Part shown: positions 7,375 to 16,140 of the stretch, in pieces
How the letters are laid out: every line of letters starts with the position of its first letter
How positions within the stretch are numbered: the stretch's first letter is position 1
Assembly: GCA_017994635.1 (NCBI GenBank)
Contig: JAGOKK010000005.1
Location: 1 to 50,585 of the forward strand
Source: Candidatus Cloacimonadota bacterium
GTDB lineage: Bacteria > Cloacimonadota > Cloacimonadia > Cloacimonadales > Cloacimonadaceae
DNA: 50,585 bases
Reading direction: 5' to 3'
The notes under the pieces: model-generated
Seen by the model: only the letters and a program-made list of their open reading frames with translations
Told to the model about the DNA's origin: nothing
Database searches by the model: none
Program-made: the position numbers and the translations under genes

Positions 7375-10265
7375 TGGCCTTGCCCCATCAGCTCATTTAT
7401 GGCAGACTTATGATCATCAGAAAGCTCTGTTGCCATATCCCAAAGCAGCATCTCGGCTTCTGAGAATTCACCCATCCTGATATAGGTGACGATTAGATGA
7501 TACGCTGCGTCATCCCTGATATCGGCCAGATCAGGAAAAAGCATCAATGTCCGGTTAAACTCAGGGATAGCCGCCTCATAACGTTCCTGATGGAAGTAAA
7601 TGAGGCCTTTGTGGAGAAAAGCAGTAGCATGATCGTGGGGATTCAGACTCTCATTGATGATCTGATCGGTATAGAGCAGCGCTTCGTCAAAGCTGTTCTG
7701 CTCCATCAGTTGTGTCAGGCGGACGATCCTCGACGCAGGGATTTCATTTTGATACACGTCTCCAAGACTCCATATCTCGTCAAAATCCTGATAATCAATC
7801 CCAGCGGAAGCCTTGAGCATCTGATACCAGATCTCGGCTCCAGGAGAGTTTGTAAAAGCTACACGGTATTTTTTAAGAGCTGATGCGTAGTCCTGGGTAA
7901 GATAATCAATCTCTGCCCAGCGGATGAGTGCTTCGAGATCATTGGTATCTGTGTATAGTGTCCCCAGCAGACTATCAGCCTGGGCCAATTCGTTAAGTTC
8001 GATCAGGCTCTCTGCCATCAGGATTTCCACTTCATTGCGCTTTACCTCAGGGAAAGCTCTGCGAAGCTCCTCTGCCCCATTGAGCACATCCTGCCAGGAA
8101 TCATTCTCAGCATAAAGACGAATCAACAGATAGCTTAGCTCAAAGCTGATATACAGACTCTGGAAGCTTTGGGACAACTCTGCAGTTTCGTCCATCAATG
8201 CTGGATTATCCGCTCGTTTGAGAGATAACTCCAAACCGGTGAAGACTTCCCCCAACAAGGCACGATCTGCATCGCTAAACTCCCGAACATTTCGGAAACG
8301 GGATAGGATGCTGTGATAATCTCTCACCGCCTGTTCGTAATTCCCCATATTGTAATAGCTATTGGCGATATCGGCTAGGACAGGAAGGAAGTACTGTGAT
8401 TCGGGATAGGTATCGATAAACTGGTCAAAGAGACGTAAAGCTTGGTGATAATCCCCTGCGGCATAGGCAGATTTGGCTCCCAGATATAGGTATGTGTCGG
8501 GGCTTTCACTGCCTTTGAACAGCTTCAGATAGAGCTCTGTTGCTTCGGTATAGCGTTTCATCTGGTACAGACACAGGGCCCGGTAGCTTTGTGCCTCTGT
8601 GATCTGAACTGCCTTATTGCTGGCCCGCTCAGCCAAGCTGAAGAACTGTAGTGCAGAAGGGTAATCCTTTCGGATGAAGTGTACATGACCTTGCAGGATC
8701 AGTGAATCGTAGCCGGGACTGATCTTTTGCAACCAATGCTCGGTGGCATCGTAATTTGCCATATAATAATAGATTTGGGCTACTCTCAGGGCGGCATCGC
8801 TATTATCTGGTTCAGCTTCCAGGATTTCCAGAAAAGCGTTCAAGGCCAGAGTATAGTTTGCCAGGTAGTAATCCATCTCAGCTAGATAGAACTTGGCTGA
8901 TGGCAGGTTCTCAGATTCGGGATGCTGGGCCAGCAATTTACTAAACGCGGTTTTTGCCAATACATAGTCTTTGTTCTCGTGATGGATGAAGCCGATGTAA
9001 TATAGAGCTTCATCACGATGTGAAGCTTGAGGATAAAGGTTCAGATAGCGGTTAAATGCCTCTAAAGCACTCCCAAGTCGCTTGGCTTTCAGCCAGCTTT
9101 TGGCGACAAGTAGATCTATCTCAGCCAGACGAGCTTGATCTTTACTTTCGCTCCTGGCCAGGTTAAACTGCTTTAGCGCTTCCACATAATCTTGCTTTTG
9201 ATAAGCGAAGAAACCAAGACATAGATGCTGCTCAGCTTTGGCAATCTTATTCTCAGGATTCTCCACATACTGACCCAGTTGCACCATGGCGGATATGGGT
9301 TCAGTAAGATACAAAATCTTGAGTCGTTCGAGATAGCTAAGCACTTTCAAGTCCGGTTCAGCACTCTTCACGAGATCTGCGAGCAATTCATCGGCTTGTG
9401 CAGTGTCGCCCATTTCTATTGCCAACAAAGCTCGATAATAATACAGATGATCCTGGGCCTGAGGATTCGCATTCAGGATGACTTCTGCACGACGATAGTC
9501 TTTATCCAGAAAGGCTTTTCGTAATATCAGGATCTTTACTGGCAATTCGTCTTGCAGGGTACTCTTCTGGGCGATCAAACTCTCGAAATCATCCATAAGA
9601 CTGCTGCGTAACAGATAATCCGCATAAGCAGTGTAGGCCGGAACAGCGAAGTTCTCATCGTTGGCAAGTTTGGTAAGCTCAACCTCAGCTTCCTCAGTTC
9701 TATGCTGATCTAACAGCACGCCCAAGTATTCATAGCGATATAGTGGGTTGTCCAAGTATTCCAGAGCATACTGATAGGCACGCATCGATCCGAAATGTTG
9801 CCCGAGGATATTGTATATGCGTGCTTTGCAGATGCTTGCTTCAGCCAACAAGAGGGTGTCTCGCGTGGAGGAATCCAAGATCTGGATTTGGGTCATTGCT
9901 GAGGAATAGTCTTTGAGATAATAAAGACTCAGCGCGCGGTTTAAGTATAGCTGATGCTTGGTCTCCAGGTCCAAATCGCCAAAGAGCAAGACGTCATAAG
10001 TCTCCAGCGCAGCCCTGAAGCTGCCCTTATTTAGCTGCAGATTTGCCGAAAGAAAGCGGACGTAGTCTCGATACTGGCTATTTGGATATTGCACCAGAAA
10101 GCTCTCAATCTCCCTTTCCAGGATATCACTTTCGCCTTTTTCCCATAGTAGAGCTATGTACTGGTATCCATAGCGCTCACCGTTGGAAGAAGGTACCGGT
10201 TTTGCCCAAAGGCTATAGCTCAAGCCCAGTATCAGGAGGCTTGCATAAAAACATCTCTTCAGCAT
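7371..10265 (-). CDS. large secreted/periplasmic TPR-repeat protein
   Basis: The protein has about 964 residues and consists almost entirely of tetratricopeptide repeats behind a signal peptide (LKRCFYASLLILGLSYSLWAK). Repeat hallmarks such as ALEAFNRYLNLYPQASH, ALRLFDQFIDTYPESQYF and AIPEFNRTLMLFPD recur throughout, and the spacing resembles YbgF/BamD-like envelope TPR proteins. The frame is open to a TTG at 10322 and an ATG at 10280. I chose ATG 10265 because GGAG lies seven bases before it and it gives a clean signal peptide. The stop overlaps the GTG of the beta-barrel gene, suggesting a scaffold working with that protein. Specific function is unknown. Confidence 0.85.
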   Translation of the reverse strand: MLKRCFYASLLILGLSYSLWAKPVPSSNGERYGYQYIALLWEKGESDILEREIESFLVQYPNSQYRDYVRFLSANLQLNKGSFRAALETYDVLLFGDLDLETKHQLYLNRALSLYYLKDYSSAMTQIQILDSSTRDTLLLAEASICKARIYNILGQHFGSMRAYQYALEYLDNPLYRYEYLGVLLDQHRTEEAEVELTKLANDENFAVPAYTAYADYLLRSSLMDDFESLIAQKSTLQDELPVKILILRKAFLDKDYRRAEVILNANPQAQDHLYYYRALLAIEMGDTAQADELLADLVKSAEPDLKVLSYLERLKILYLTEPISAMVQLGQYVENPENKIAKAEQHLCLGFFAYQKQDYVEALKQFNLARSESKDQARLAEIDLLVAKSWLKAKRLGSALEAFNRYLNLYPQASHRDEALYYIGFIHHENKDYVLAKTAFSKLLAQHPESENLPSAKFYLAEMDYYLANYTLALNAFLEILEAEPDNSDAALRVAQIYYYMANYDATEHWLQKISPGYDSLILQGHVHFIRKDYPSALQFFSLAERASNKAVQITEAQSYRALCLYQMKRYTEATELYLKLFKGSESPDTYLYLGAKSAYAAGDYHQALRLFDQFIDTYPESQYFLPVLADIANSYYNMGNYEQAVRDYHSILSRFRNVREFSDADRALLGEVFTGLELSLKRADNPALMDETAELSQSFQSLYISFELSYLLIRLYAENDSWQDVLNGAEELRRAFPEVKRNEVEILMAESLIELNELAQADSLLGTLYTDTNDLEALIRWAEIDYLTQDYASALKKYRVAFTNSPGAEIWYQMLKASAGIDYQDFDEIWSLGDVYQNEIPASRIVRLTQLMEQNSFDEALLYTDQIINESLNPHDHATAFLHKGLIYFHQERYEAAIPEFNRTLMLFPDLADIRDDAAYHLIVTYIRMGEFSEAEMLLWDMATELSDDHKSAINELMGQGQ

Positions 10266-10328
10266 CAGCTTTCTCCGCATTTTAGCTGCTTGCCAGTCTG
10301 AGATATATGGATTTCTTGTCAATGAGCA

Positions 10329-11480
10329 TTATTTAAACTTCTCTTCACCGCTGAAGTCACGGTATGGATCAAAGCTCTGCAACACTCGATGGTCATCGGC
10401 AGAGAGCTGTCCAGTGCAAATGCGGCTCACCAGTTCTCCCATTCCTGGACCAAGCATAAAGCCCTGACCACACATACCAACTGCTAGCACAAGATTCTCG
10501 ATATCGCGGGACTGACCGACGATCGGGAATCCATCAGGAGTCATGGGATACTGTCCCCGCCAGGTTCTCCGAACTTTCAAGTTTCGCAGACGGGGATAGA
10601 CTTTGATCATGCGCTTACTGCACAGGGGCAGAAATTTTGAAGTCGAGCGATTATCTATCCCCAGTATGGGAGGATCGGGAGTGATGCAAAACACTACCTG
10701 ACCTTCGTTATTCTGATAGAAATAGAAGTTAGCGCTACCAGGCTCTTTACGCATGTCGATCACCATAGGCCCAAAGAACCTGGCCACAGGCTCGGTGATA
10801 CCTGCCTCATGACAATCTGGATATACTGGAATATCGAGATTCAACATACTCCCAAGATCCCGGGCATAGTTTCCAGCGGCATTGATCACCTGATTGCATG
10901 AGTAAGAACCTTTACTTGTGTTCACTTTGATGATGCGACTTCCCTGCAAATCAAATCCAGTAACGCTTTCTTCAAAGTGGAAATCTACTCCAGCCTTCAA
11001 TGCGTGGAAGTAAAACGAGGACCCTGTCAGCAGCGGTGAACAGCTCCCGTCTTCAGGGGAAAAAGTGCTGCCCAAAAGGCCGTCCATATTGATGCCGGGG
11101 ACGATTTCATTGTATTCCTCTGCTGAAAGCCATTTGATATTTAGCCCAAAGCCCAGCTGTACCTTCATAAGGTCCTGTAAGGCCTTCGCATCTTGTTCGC
11201 GATATGCGGGATATGAGTAACCGTTACTCATCCAACCGATATCATCACCACGCTCAACGTGCCAATTCTTCAGGATTTCTATGGAGCGCAGGCACACAGA
11301 AATCTTGCCAAAGTCGGAATGTGTGGCTCTGATCCCTCCAATCGCTTTTTTATTGTTCTGTTGCCCCGGAGCATGTTCACTGTCCAATACTAGCACACTC
11401 AGCTTCATTTCCGCCAGGTATAATGCTGCTGGAACGCCAATGGAACCGGCACCTATCACGATCGCGTCATAATTCTTCAT
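10329..11480 (-). CDS. FAD-dependent amine/amino-acid oxidoreductase, small (DAO-type) subunit
   Basis: The 383-residue protein belongs to the DAO/DadA fold family of glycine, sarcosine, proline and D-amino-acid oxidases or dehydrogenases. The N-terminus carries a dinucleotide-binding GAGSIGVPAALYLAE (about 9-23). An IGGIRATHSDFG segment follows, and a C-terminal FAD contact MTPDGFPIVGQSRDIENLVL lies near 325. ATG 11480 has a strong GGAGGTGATAA leader and overlaps the upstream gene stop by four bases. The pair resembles the beta/alpha subunits of sarcosine oxidase, HcnC/HcnB or dye-linked L-proline dehydrogenase. Which amine is oxidised cannot be read from the sequence. Confidence 0.85.
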   Translation of the reverse strand: MKNYDAIVIGAGSIGVPAALYLAEMKLSVLVLDSEHAPGQQNNKKAIGGIRATHSDFGKISVCLRSIEILKNWHVERGDDIGWMSNGYSYPAYREQDAKALQDLMKVQLGFGLNIKWLSAEEYNEIVPGINMDGLLGSTFSPEDGSCSPLLTGSSFYFHALKAGVDFHFEESVTGFDLQGSRIIKVNTSKGSYSCNQVINAAGNYARDLGSMLNLDIPVYPDCHEAGITEPVARFFGPMVIDMRKEPGSANFYFYQNNEGQVVFCITPDPPILGIDNRSTSKFLPLCSKRMIKVYPRLRNLKVRRTWRGQYPMTPDGFPIVGQSRDIENLVLAVGMCGQGFMLGPGMGELVSRICTGQLSADDHRVLQSFDPYRDFSGEEKFK

Positions 11481-13555
11481 TTATCACCTCCATCGGGAAA
11501 TTTCGCCAGGGGAACTTCAATAAATACAGGACGTTTCGTATTTGGCACTACATCCGTAGTGGGGATACCTTCTTCGCGGAGCAGACCTTTGATCAATACT
11601 TCGCAAGTCTTTGCGCCACAGGGCCCCATCCCAGCTCTGGTGATGGCCTTAATCTGGTTTAAGTCATTGATGCCCTTTCTGATAAGGTCTCTTACATGTC
11701 CTACTGTCACACGTTCACAGAGGCATATCATTGCTTCATTGGGAGTTCGCTCTTGGATTACAGGCTTCTGAAGAGCTTCGCACACCGCTGCACTTTGTAC
11801 CCTGAATCCCGCCACTTGCTTGGCAACCGAAGCAGGAACCTGGAAACGCACCAATTGCATTTGTTGCTTGGGGAAGCTTTGCACCTGGATCACTTTGTAT
11901 TCACCCATGGAATTGGCTTCGATGTCAGTAAGATCGCGCTTATCCCCAACCTGTACTGGCATATTCATAATCTCATAGGCAATGGTTACCGTGGGCATGG
12001 CTCTATCCTTACGATAGTCGACCAAGGTGATAGCCAGACCGGGACAAATCAGCAAGCATTTACCGCAGCCAATACACTTACCAGTGTAGCGAGGTAAGGC
12101 CATTAAGGTACCATCTTCTGTGTTGATTGATTTGGTGGGGCATACGGTAGTGCAGGGATTACATGGTATTTCCTGCAGGCAGTGAATCACTGGGAAGACT
12201 TCTTCCCCTCTCTCATCAATATGTTGATACTCTTTGATAGCACCGGGATGTGCCTTCAGTACATCTGCTTTAGCATACCAGGATTCAGGGATGTCTTCCA
12301 CACCGTCACCAATAAGGCTTTTAGCGATTTTCAACCCTGCAATTTTTCCATTGAACATGGCGGAGCTTGCTTCGGCTATCTCCAACGCATCACCGGCAGA
12401 ATGAACTGGGATACCAGCTGCAGAAGCTTCGATGGTGAACTCACTAAGTGAATCCAACCCAACAGCGATCAATATAGTATCACAGTTAAAGCTTTTTTCT
12501 GTACCGGGAATGCTCTTGAACGAGGCATCAACTTCTACGATGGTCACGCTTTCTACGGTCTCATCACCGTTTGCGCTTAGAATGCTGTGTGAAGTATAAA
12601 CCGGAACGCCAAAACGTTTGAGTTTATCTGCGTGAACCTTATATCCGCCACACTGGGGCATGGCTTCTGCCAAACCCACTACTTCGATTCCAGCTTGAAG
12701 AGCGTGATAAGCAGCAATGAGCCCCACATTTCCTCCACCGATAATGAACAGTCGTTTGGTGGGTCTTACAAGATCGCGGTTTACCAGAGTCTGAAATGCT
12801 CCGGCCCCGTATATGCGTGCCAGTTTGTTGCCCGGAAAACGTAGGAACTTCTCTCTTGCCCCAGCTGCGTTCAAGATCAATCTCGGCTGTACCAGTTTAT
12901 ACATCCCATCCTTCAGAATTCCTACCTTTTGATCGCTGAAAACAAACAGCGCAGTGCTATTGAGCCACGTCTTTACTGTGGGATAATTTGCCACTTGATC
13001 GGCCAGTATCATACCAATATGGTGTCCTCTGGTACCAGCGCGGCTATCCTCTTCCGAACCGAAGAACTTATGTGTCTGCAGCACCAGCTTACCGCCCAGG
13101 CGGTTTTTATCGTCGATTAAAAGCGTATCCACACCATGTTTACCAAGCTCTATGGCTGCCGACAGACCTGCGGGTCCACCTCCAATGATCAGTACATCGC
13201 ATTTCAGCTCTTCCAAAGGACTAAACTCAATTGGTTCTTTATCTTCCGGTAGCACGGGGAGCCCTTCAGCGCTTGATACAATCATATTGAACTGCACAGG
13301 CGTCATACATGACTTTACAGCCACTCCATTGGCGATTACCGTGCATTTGGCACACTGACCATTGGCACAGAATATTCCCTGTGCCGAGCCGTCCTTGTGA
13401 TGATGGCCAAAAACATCGATACCATTTGCTATCAGCGCGGACGAGATCATTTCGCCCTCTCGGGCTTCCAAACGTATTCCGTTGAAGTAGAAACCGATCA
13501 TCTTATATTCTGGAACCTCCAGAATTGGGTGCTCGGCAATGCGGGATTGCTCCAT
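11477..13555 (-). CDS. multi-cluster NAD(P)/FAD oxidoreductase, large subunit (HcnB / sarcosine-oxidase-alpha-like)
   Basis: This 692-residue protein would accept electrons from the DAO-type partner. Four parts are visible. A plant-type 2Fe-2S domain has Cys63, Cys68, Cys71 and Cys83. A two-dinucleotide-fold oxidoreductase has GGGPAG at 125 and GGGNVG at 273. Two 4Fe-4S motifs follow (Cys459/465/468/472 and Cys494/497/500/504). A BFD-like C-terminal 2Fe-2S domain has Cys611, Cys613, Cys646 and Cys651. Sarcosine oxidase alpha normally lacks the bacterial-ferredoxin insert, so a ferredoxin- or quinone-linked dehydrogenase is more likely than an oxygen-using oxidase. ATG 13555 has AAAGGAG eight bases upstream. 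It is the first gene of the long minus-strand run. Confidence 0.88.
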   Translation of the reverse strand: MEQSRIAEHPILEVPEYKMIGFYFNGIRLEAREGEMISSALIANGIDVFGHHHKDGSAQGIFCANGQCAKCTVIANGVAVKSCMTPVQFNMIVSSAEGLPVLPEDKEPIEFSPLEELKCDVLIIGGGPAGLSAAIELGKHGVDTLLIDDKNRLGGKLVLQTHKFFGSEEDSRAGTRGHHIGMILADQVANYPTVKTWLNSTALFVFSDQKVGILKDGMYKLVQPRLILNAAGAREKFLRFPGNKLARIYGAGAFQTLVNRDLVRPTKRLFIIGGGNVGLIAAYHALQAGIEVVGLAEAMPQCGGYKVHADKLKRFGVPVYTSHSILSANGDETVESVTIVEVDASFKSIPGTEKSFNCDTILIAVGLDSLSEFTIEASAAGIPVHSAGDALEIAEASSAMFNGKIAGLKIAKSLIGDGVEDIPESWYAKADVLKAHPGAIKEYQHIDERGEEVFPVIHCLQEIPCNPCTTVCPTKSINTEDGTLMALPRYTGKCIGCGKCLLICPGLAITLVDYRKDRAMPTVTIAYEIMNMPVQVGDKRDLTDIEANSMGEYKVIQVQSFPKQQMQLVRFQVPASVAKQVAGFRVQSAAVCEALQKPVIQERTPNEAMICLCERVTVGHVRDLIRKGINDLNQIKAITRAGMGPCGAKTCEVLIKGLLREEGIPTTDVVPNTKRPVFIEVPLAKFPDGGDK

Positions 13556-13713
13556 TATCCAAACTCCTTTAGTGAGTATATGTTAGCGTATTATGCTGCC
13601 TATTTCAGGCCATCTGGCTTAAAAGATTTGAGAAGCCCTGCTATGTCAAGAAAAAGTGTGGTTCCAGTATGTACTTGCCCTCTGTATCAAGCACGGAGCT
13701 TGAGGTGTAGAGA

Positions 13714-13744
13714 AAGCGCTCCACAGACTTGCTGCGGAGCGCTT
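13714..13744 (-). terminator. intrinsic terminator after the phytoene-desaturase-family gene
   Basis: On the minus strand, AAGCGCTCC pairs with GGAGCGCTT, and inner CAG/CTG bases extend the stem. It is followed by TTCTCT. It lies ten bases beyond the stop at 13755, so it should separate this gene from the next minus-strand run. A second small stem (TCAAGC/GCTTGA) sits just downstream, near 13687-13704. Confidence 0.75.
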
Positions 13745-13754
13745 ATAAGTATAT

Positions 13755-15236
13755 TTATATCCCCAATCCAGTCAGGAGATTTACGCTGATGCGGGCTGAT
13801 TCGTATATGGTGGGCAGCCCCGATCCAGGATGCGTACCTCCCCCCACCAGATAACAATTCTCAAGCTCTTCAAACTTGTTGCGAGGCCTGAAGTAAAGCA
13901 TCTGATCCAGGCTGTGAGCAAGATTGAAAGTTGCCCCGAAATAGACGTTGTACTTATTCTGCCAATCTGCCGGAGTGATGATCAATTCTTCTTCGATGTG
14001 TTGATCCAGATCCTCCAGAGATGGCATATGCTGCATGATCAGCTTGATTACCTGATCGCGATACCGCTGCTTTTCACGATCCCAGTTTATGCCGCTCTTA
14101 TTATTAGCAACCGGCACCAGTATATACAAGGCCGATTTGCCTTCCGGAGCCAGTGAAGGATCAAGGGCGGAGGGATTGTGCAGATAAAATGCCGTATCTT
14201 CATGTAGGGTCTTGGCATCGAAGATATCGCTCACATTCTCTTTGTATGTGGGGCTAAAGCGGATGTTATGATGCGGCAGATCCACCTTTTTGTTCACTCC
14301 CAGATACAGCATAAAAGTGGAGCAGGAATAGCCCATGGTTTTCAGCTTGGAACGATTGTATTTCTTTAGCGTACCCGGTGCAACCAGGCTGGACATGGAA
14401 TGGGCAAAGTCGGAATTGATAAAGACAGCGTCGGCAAAGAGTTCGCTGCCATCCATCATCCTCACACCCTTCACCTTTTTGCCTTCCAGAATCAGTTCCT
14501 TTACGGGACTGTCCAACATAAGCTTACCGCCATCTTCTGCGATCACTTCAGCCATCGCTTCCGAGATTCTATTTAGCCCGCCCATCACATGATAGATCCC
14601 CTCATGATGTTCTACAAAGGGAATTATGGTGAATGCTGCGGGACAATCCCAAGGAGACATACCGAGATACTTTGACTGGAAGGTGAAACTGAGCCGCAGC
14701 TTTTCGCTCTTGAAATAGTTGCCAAGTTCTCCATATAGAGATTTCCCAATGGACATGATCGGAATAGCACCCAAAAAGTGCTTGGAAACCATGCTTTGCG
14801 GAGTATGGTAGGGAATCTGTAAACAAGGCAAAAGCCTGTCATAGCGCTTCTTCTCTCGATCCACAAACTTTGCAAGTCCATCCTCTTCACCTGGGAAAAG
14901 CCTGGCCACGTCATCGCGCATATCCTTCAGATCATTCCTGATATCCAGCTCAAACTCCGGAAAGTAAAGTCGATACATAGGGTCCAGCTTGTGAGTTTGC
15001 AGATAATCCTCGGTTTTTCGTCCCACTGCGCTAAATATCTCATCGAGGATAAACTTCATCATCAAAAAAGTGGGACCAGTATCAAAACTGTAGTCACCAA
15101 GTTTTATGCGTGCGTTACGTCCACCCACCCGGTCTGCCTTTTCCAATACTGTTACGTTGTATCCTCTGTTTTGTAAGAGCATCCCGGCAGTCAATCCCCC
15201 GGGGCCGGCACCGATAATCAGAACATCCTTTTTCAT
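13755..15236 (-). CDS. phytoene desaturase family (CrtI-like) FAD oxidoreductase
   Basis: The 493-residue protein has the CrtI architecture. An N-terminal dinucleotide-binding motif (IIGAGPGGLTAGMLLQNRGY, about 6-25) leads into VTVLEKADRVGGRN. A GDYSFDTGPTFLMMK segment follows. The C-terminal signature reads YLVGGGTHPGSGLPTIYESA (about 463-482). CrtI-type enzymes desaturate phytoene or related polyprenoids; some homologues act as saturases or isomerases. No phytoene synthase, cyclase or other carotenoid gene is adjacent, so the substrate is uncertain. ATG 15236 has a purine-rich AGGAAGAGAG leader. The gene is monocistronic, with a terminator after it and a 760-base island before it. Confidence 0.85.
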   Translation of the reverse strand: MKKDVLIIGAGPGGLTAGMLLQNRGYNVTVLEKADRVGGRNARIKLGDYSFDTGPTFLMMKFILDEIFSAVGRKTEDYLQTHKLDPMYRLYFPEFELDIRNDLKDMRDDVARLFPGEEDGLAKFVDREKKRYDRLLPCLQIPYHTPQSMVSKHFLGAIPIMSIGKSLYGELGNYFKSEKLRLSFTFQSKYLGMSPWDCPAAFTIIPFVEHHEGIYHVMGGLNRISEAMAEVIAEDGGKLMLDSPVKELILEGKKVKGVRMMDGSELFADAVFINSDFAHSMSSLVAPGTLKKYNRSKLKTMGYSCSTFMLYLGVNKKVDLPHHNIRFSPTYKENVSDIFDAKTLHEDTAFYLHNPSALDPSLAPEGKSALYILVPVANNKSGINWDREKQRYRDQVIKLIMQHMPSLEDLDQHIEEELIITPADWQNKYNVYFGATFNLAHSLDQMLYFRPRNKFEELENCYLVGGGTHPGSGLPTIYESARISVNLLTGLGI

Positions 15237-15500
15237 AAAGCTCTCTTCCTTATGTCATTCATCTTAATGCACTTTTACAGCGATTACAAAAGCGTCAATG
15301 AAAATCGAACTCCACTGCTAATTGCTTGGAACACAGAGCTAAGTATGCAGATACTACTCGCATCATAGCTTATGTCCCATTATAATATCGTTATCTAATA
15401 TTACCCTCTATTGCCGGCCCTTATCACGTCTTAGTAATACAGATATGATAAGAGGTAGATTAGAAAGTGATGACCGTATGGGTTACTGCACAACAAGACA

Positions 15501-15571
15501 GGCATCCCCCCTAATAAACGGGGAATGGTGTGGATAAACACATCAATCCTCGTTTATTAGAGGGATATGCC
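15501..15571. repeat. 71-bp near-perfect inverted repeat
   Basis: The outer arms begin GGCATCCCCCCTAATAAACG and pair with CGTTTATTAGAGGGATATGCC read backwards. An inner TGTG...CACA stem closes the apical loop. It lacks a T-tract on either strand, so it is not a standard terminator. It sits 27 bases before the third 77-bp palindrome. I found no second copy in the window. Confidence 0.7.
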
Positions 15572-15598
15572 AGACTCTATCTATCCCCCTTCTGGCCT

Positions 15599-15675
15599 GT
15601 ACTCCACGCCAAGCCCACTCGAACCCCACCCGAACTGAGTTCAGGAGGAGTCCAGGTGAGTTTCAAGTGGCGTCC
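15599..15675 (+). repeat. 77-bp quasi-palindrome, copy 3 (diverged)
   Basis: This aligns without gaps to 313-389 and 39851-39927, at roughly 70 percent identity, and has exactly the same 77-base span. The centre is GAACTGAGTTC, and the arms pair along most of their length despite sequence divergence. The similarity continues a little past the palindrome (GTTAACGGGA versus GTTAATGGG), so the forward orientation is the homologous one. Confidence 0.7.
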
Positions 15676-15865
15676 GTGGTGTTAACGGGAATGCCAATAA
15701 GGGTGTCGCAGATCAGTCGAGCTGTGGAATATGCTTGGACGTTAAATGTTTTCGGAATAGAGTAGCGCGCTGTTGGAGTGTAATATCAGAGCCCGGTATT
15801 TCATCCCTGGGGTTAACCGAATGATAAACATTATATTACGTTTGTACCAGTTTCCTCTAGCCTGG

Positions 15866-15915
15866 GCCCCGAATGGGGCGACACATTTCATAGCGGGGGG
15901 CTTTAGCGAAGCCCC
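15866..15915 (+). repeat. paired GC-rich hairpins
   Basis: The first hairpin is GCCCC-GAAT-GGGGC (15866-15879). The second is GGGGCTT-TAGCG-AAGCCCC (15897-15915). The second is followed by TCTTAATG, which is too T-poor for a confident terminator. The arrangement is reminiscent of short intergenic palindromic elements common in Bacteroidetes-type genomes. That comparison is from memory and needs a search. Confidence 0.5.
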
Positions 15916-16082
15916 TCTTAATGCACAATCCAATCGGATAGAGCAAAGCATATTGTTATAACCATATCATATCTGCTAACAAAGTGATAGCAGCATATGT
16001 CCAAGTGCATGCTATATAGAATAATAAGTGAGGGTTTACAATCTTTCCAGCCCATCGCTCCGTCAAGCGAGAATGGAAGAAT

Positions 16083-16110
16083 TTGGCATGTGCAGAATAT
16101 CCATTATTAT
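16083..16110 (+). promoter_or_regulatory. predicted arsR-zntA promoter
   Basis: A TTGGCA (16083-16088) and a TATTAT (16105-16110), separated by 16 bases, resemble sigma-70-type -35 and -10 boxes. The predicted start would fall inside the adjacent palindromic operator, a normal geometry for repression by ArsR/SmtB proteins. Confidence 0.55.
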
Positions 16111-16127
16111 ATGAGCATATACTCATA
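16110..16127 (+). promoter_or_regulatory. ArsR/SmtB-type operator
   Basis: TATGAGCATATACTCATA is a perfect inverted repeat, with six-base arms and a six-base spacer. It closely resembles the TGAAC-N6-GTTCA-like operators known for CzrA/SmtB-class zinc sensors. It lies between the -10 box and the AGGAG ribosome-binding site (16131-16135) of the regulator gene, so binding would block the operon. Confidence 0.7.
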
Positions 16128-16140
16128 CATAGGAGAACTG

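Larger units (their letters stand above)
15237..16140. other. gene-free island rich in palindromes
   Basis: About 900 bases separate the divergent CrtI-like and arsR genes. Short open frames here show no protein-like features. The stretch contains a 71-bp hairpin (15501-15571), the third 77-bp quasi-palindrome (15599-15675), two GC-rich hairpins (15866-15915) and the arsR promoter/operator (16083-16127). Such packing suggests a landing zone for small palindromic elements or a non-coding RNA locus. Confidence 0.6.

Noticed and set aside
15599-15675. tRNA-like element suggested by TCGAACCCC and hairpins
   Set aside because: No cloverleaf, D-loop or acceptor stem can be drawn; the sequence is a single long palindrome homologous to two other intergenic copies.
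15773-15961. 62-codon plus-strand frame and overlapping minus-strand frame
   Set aside because: Both read through GC-rich hairpins, lack ribosome-binding sites and have no recognisable protein features.
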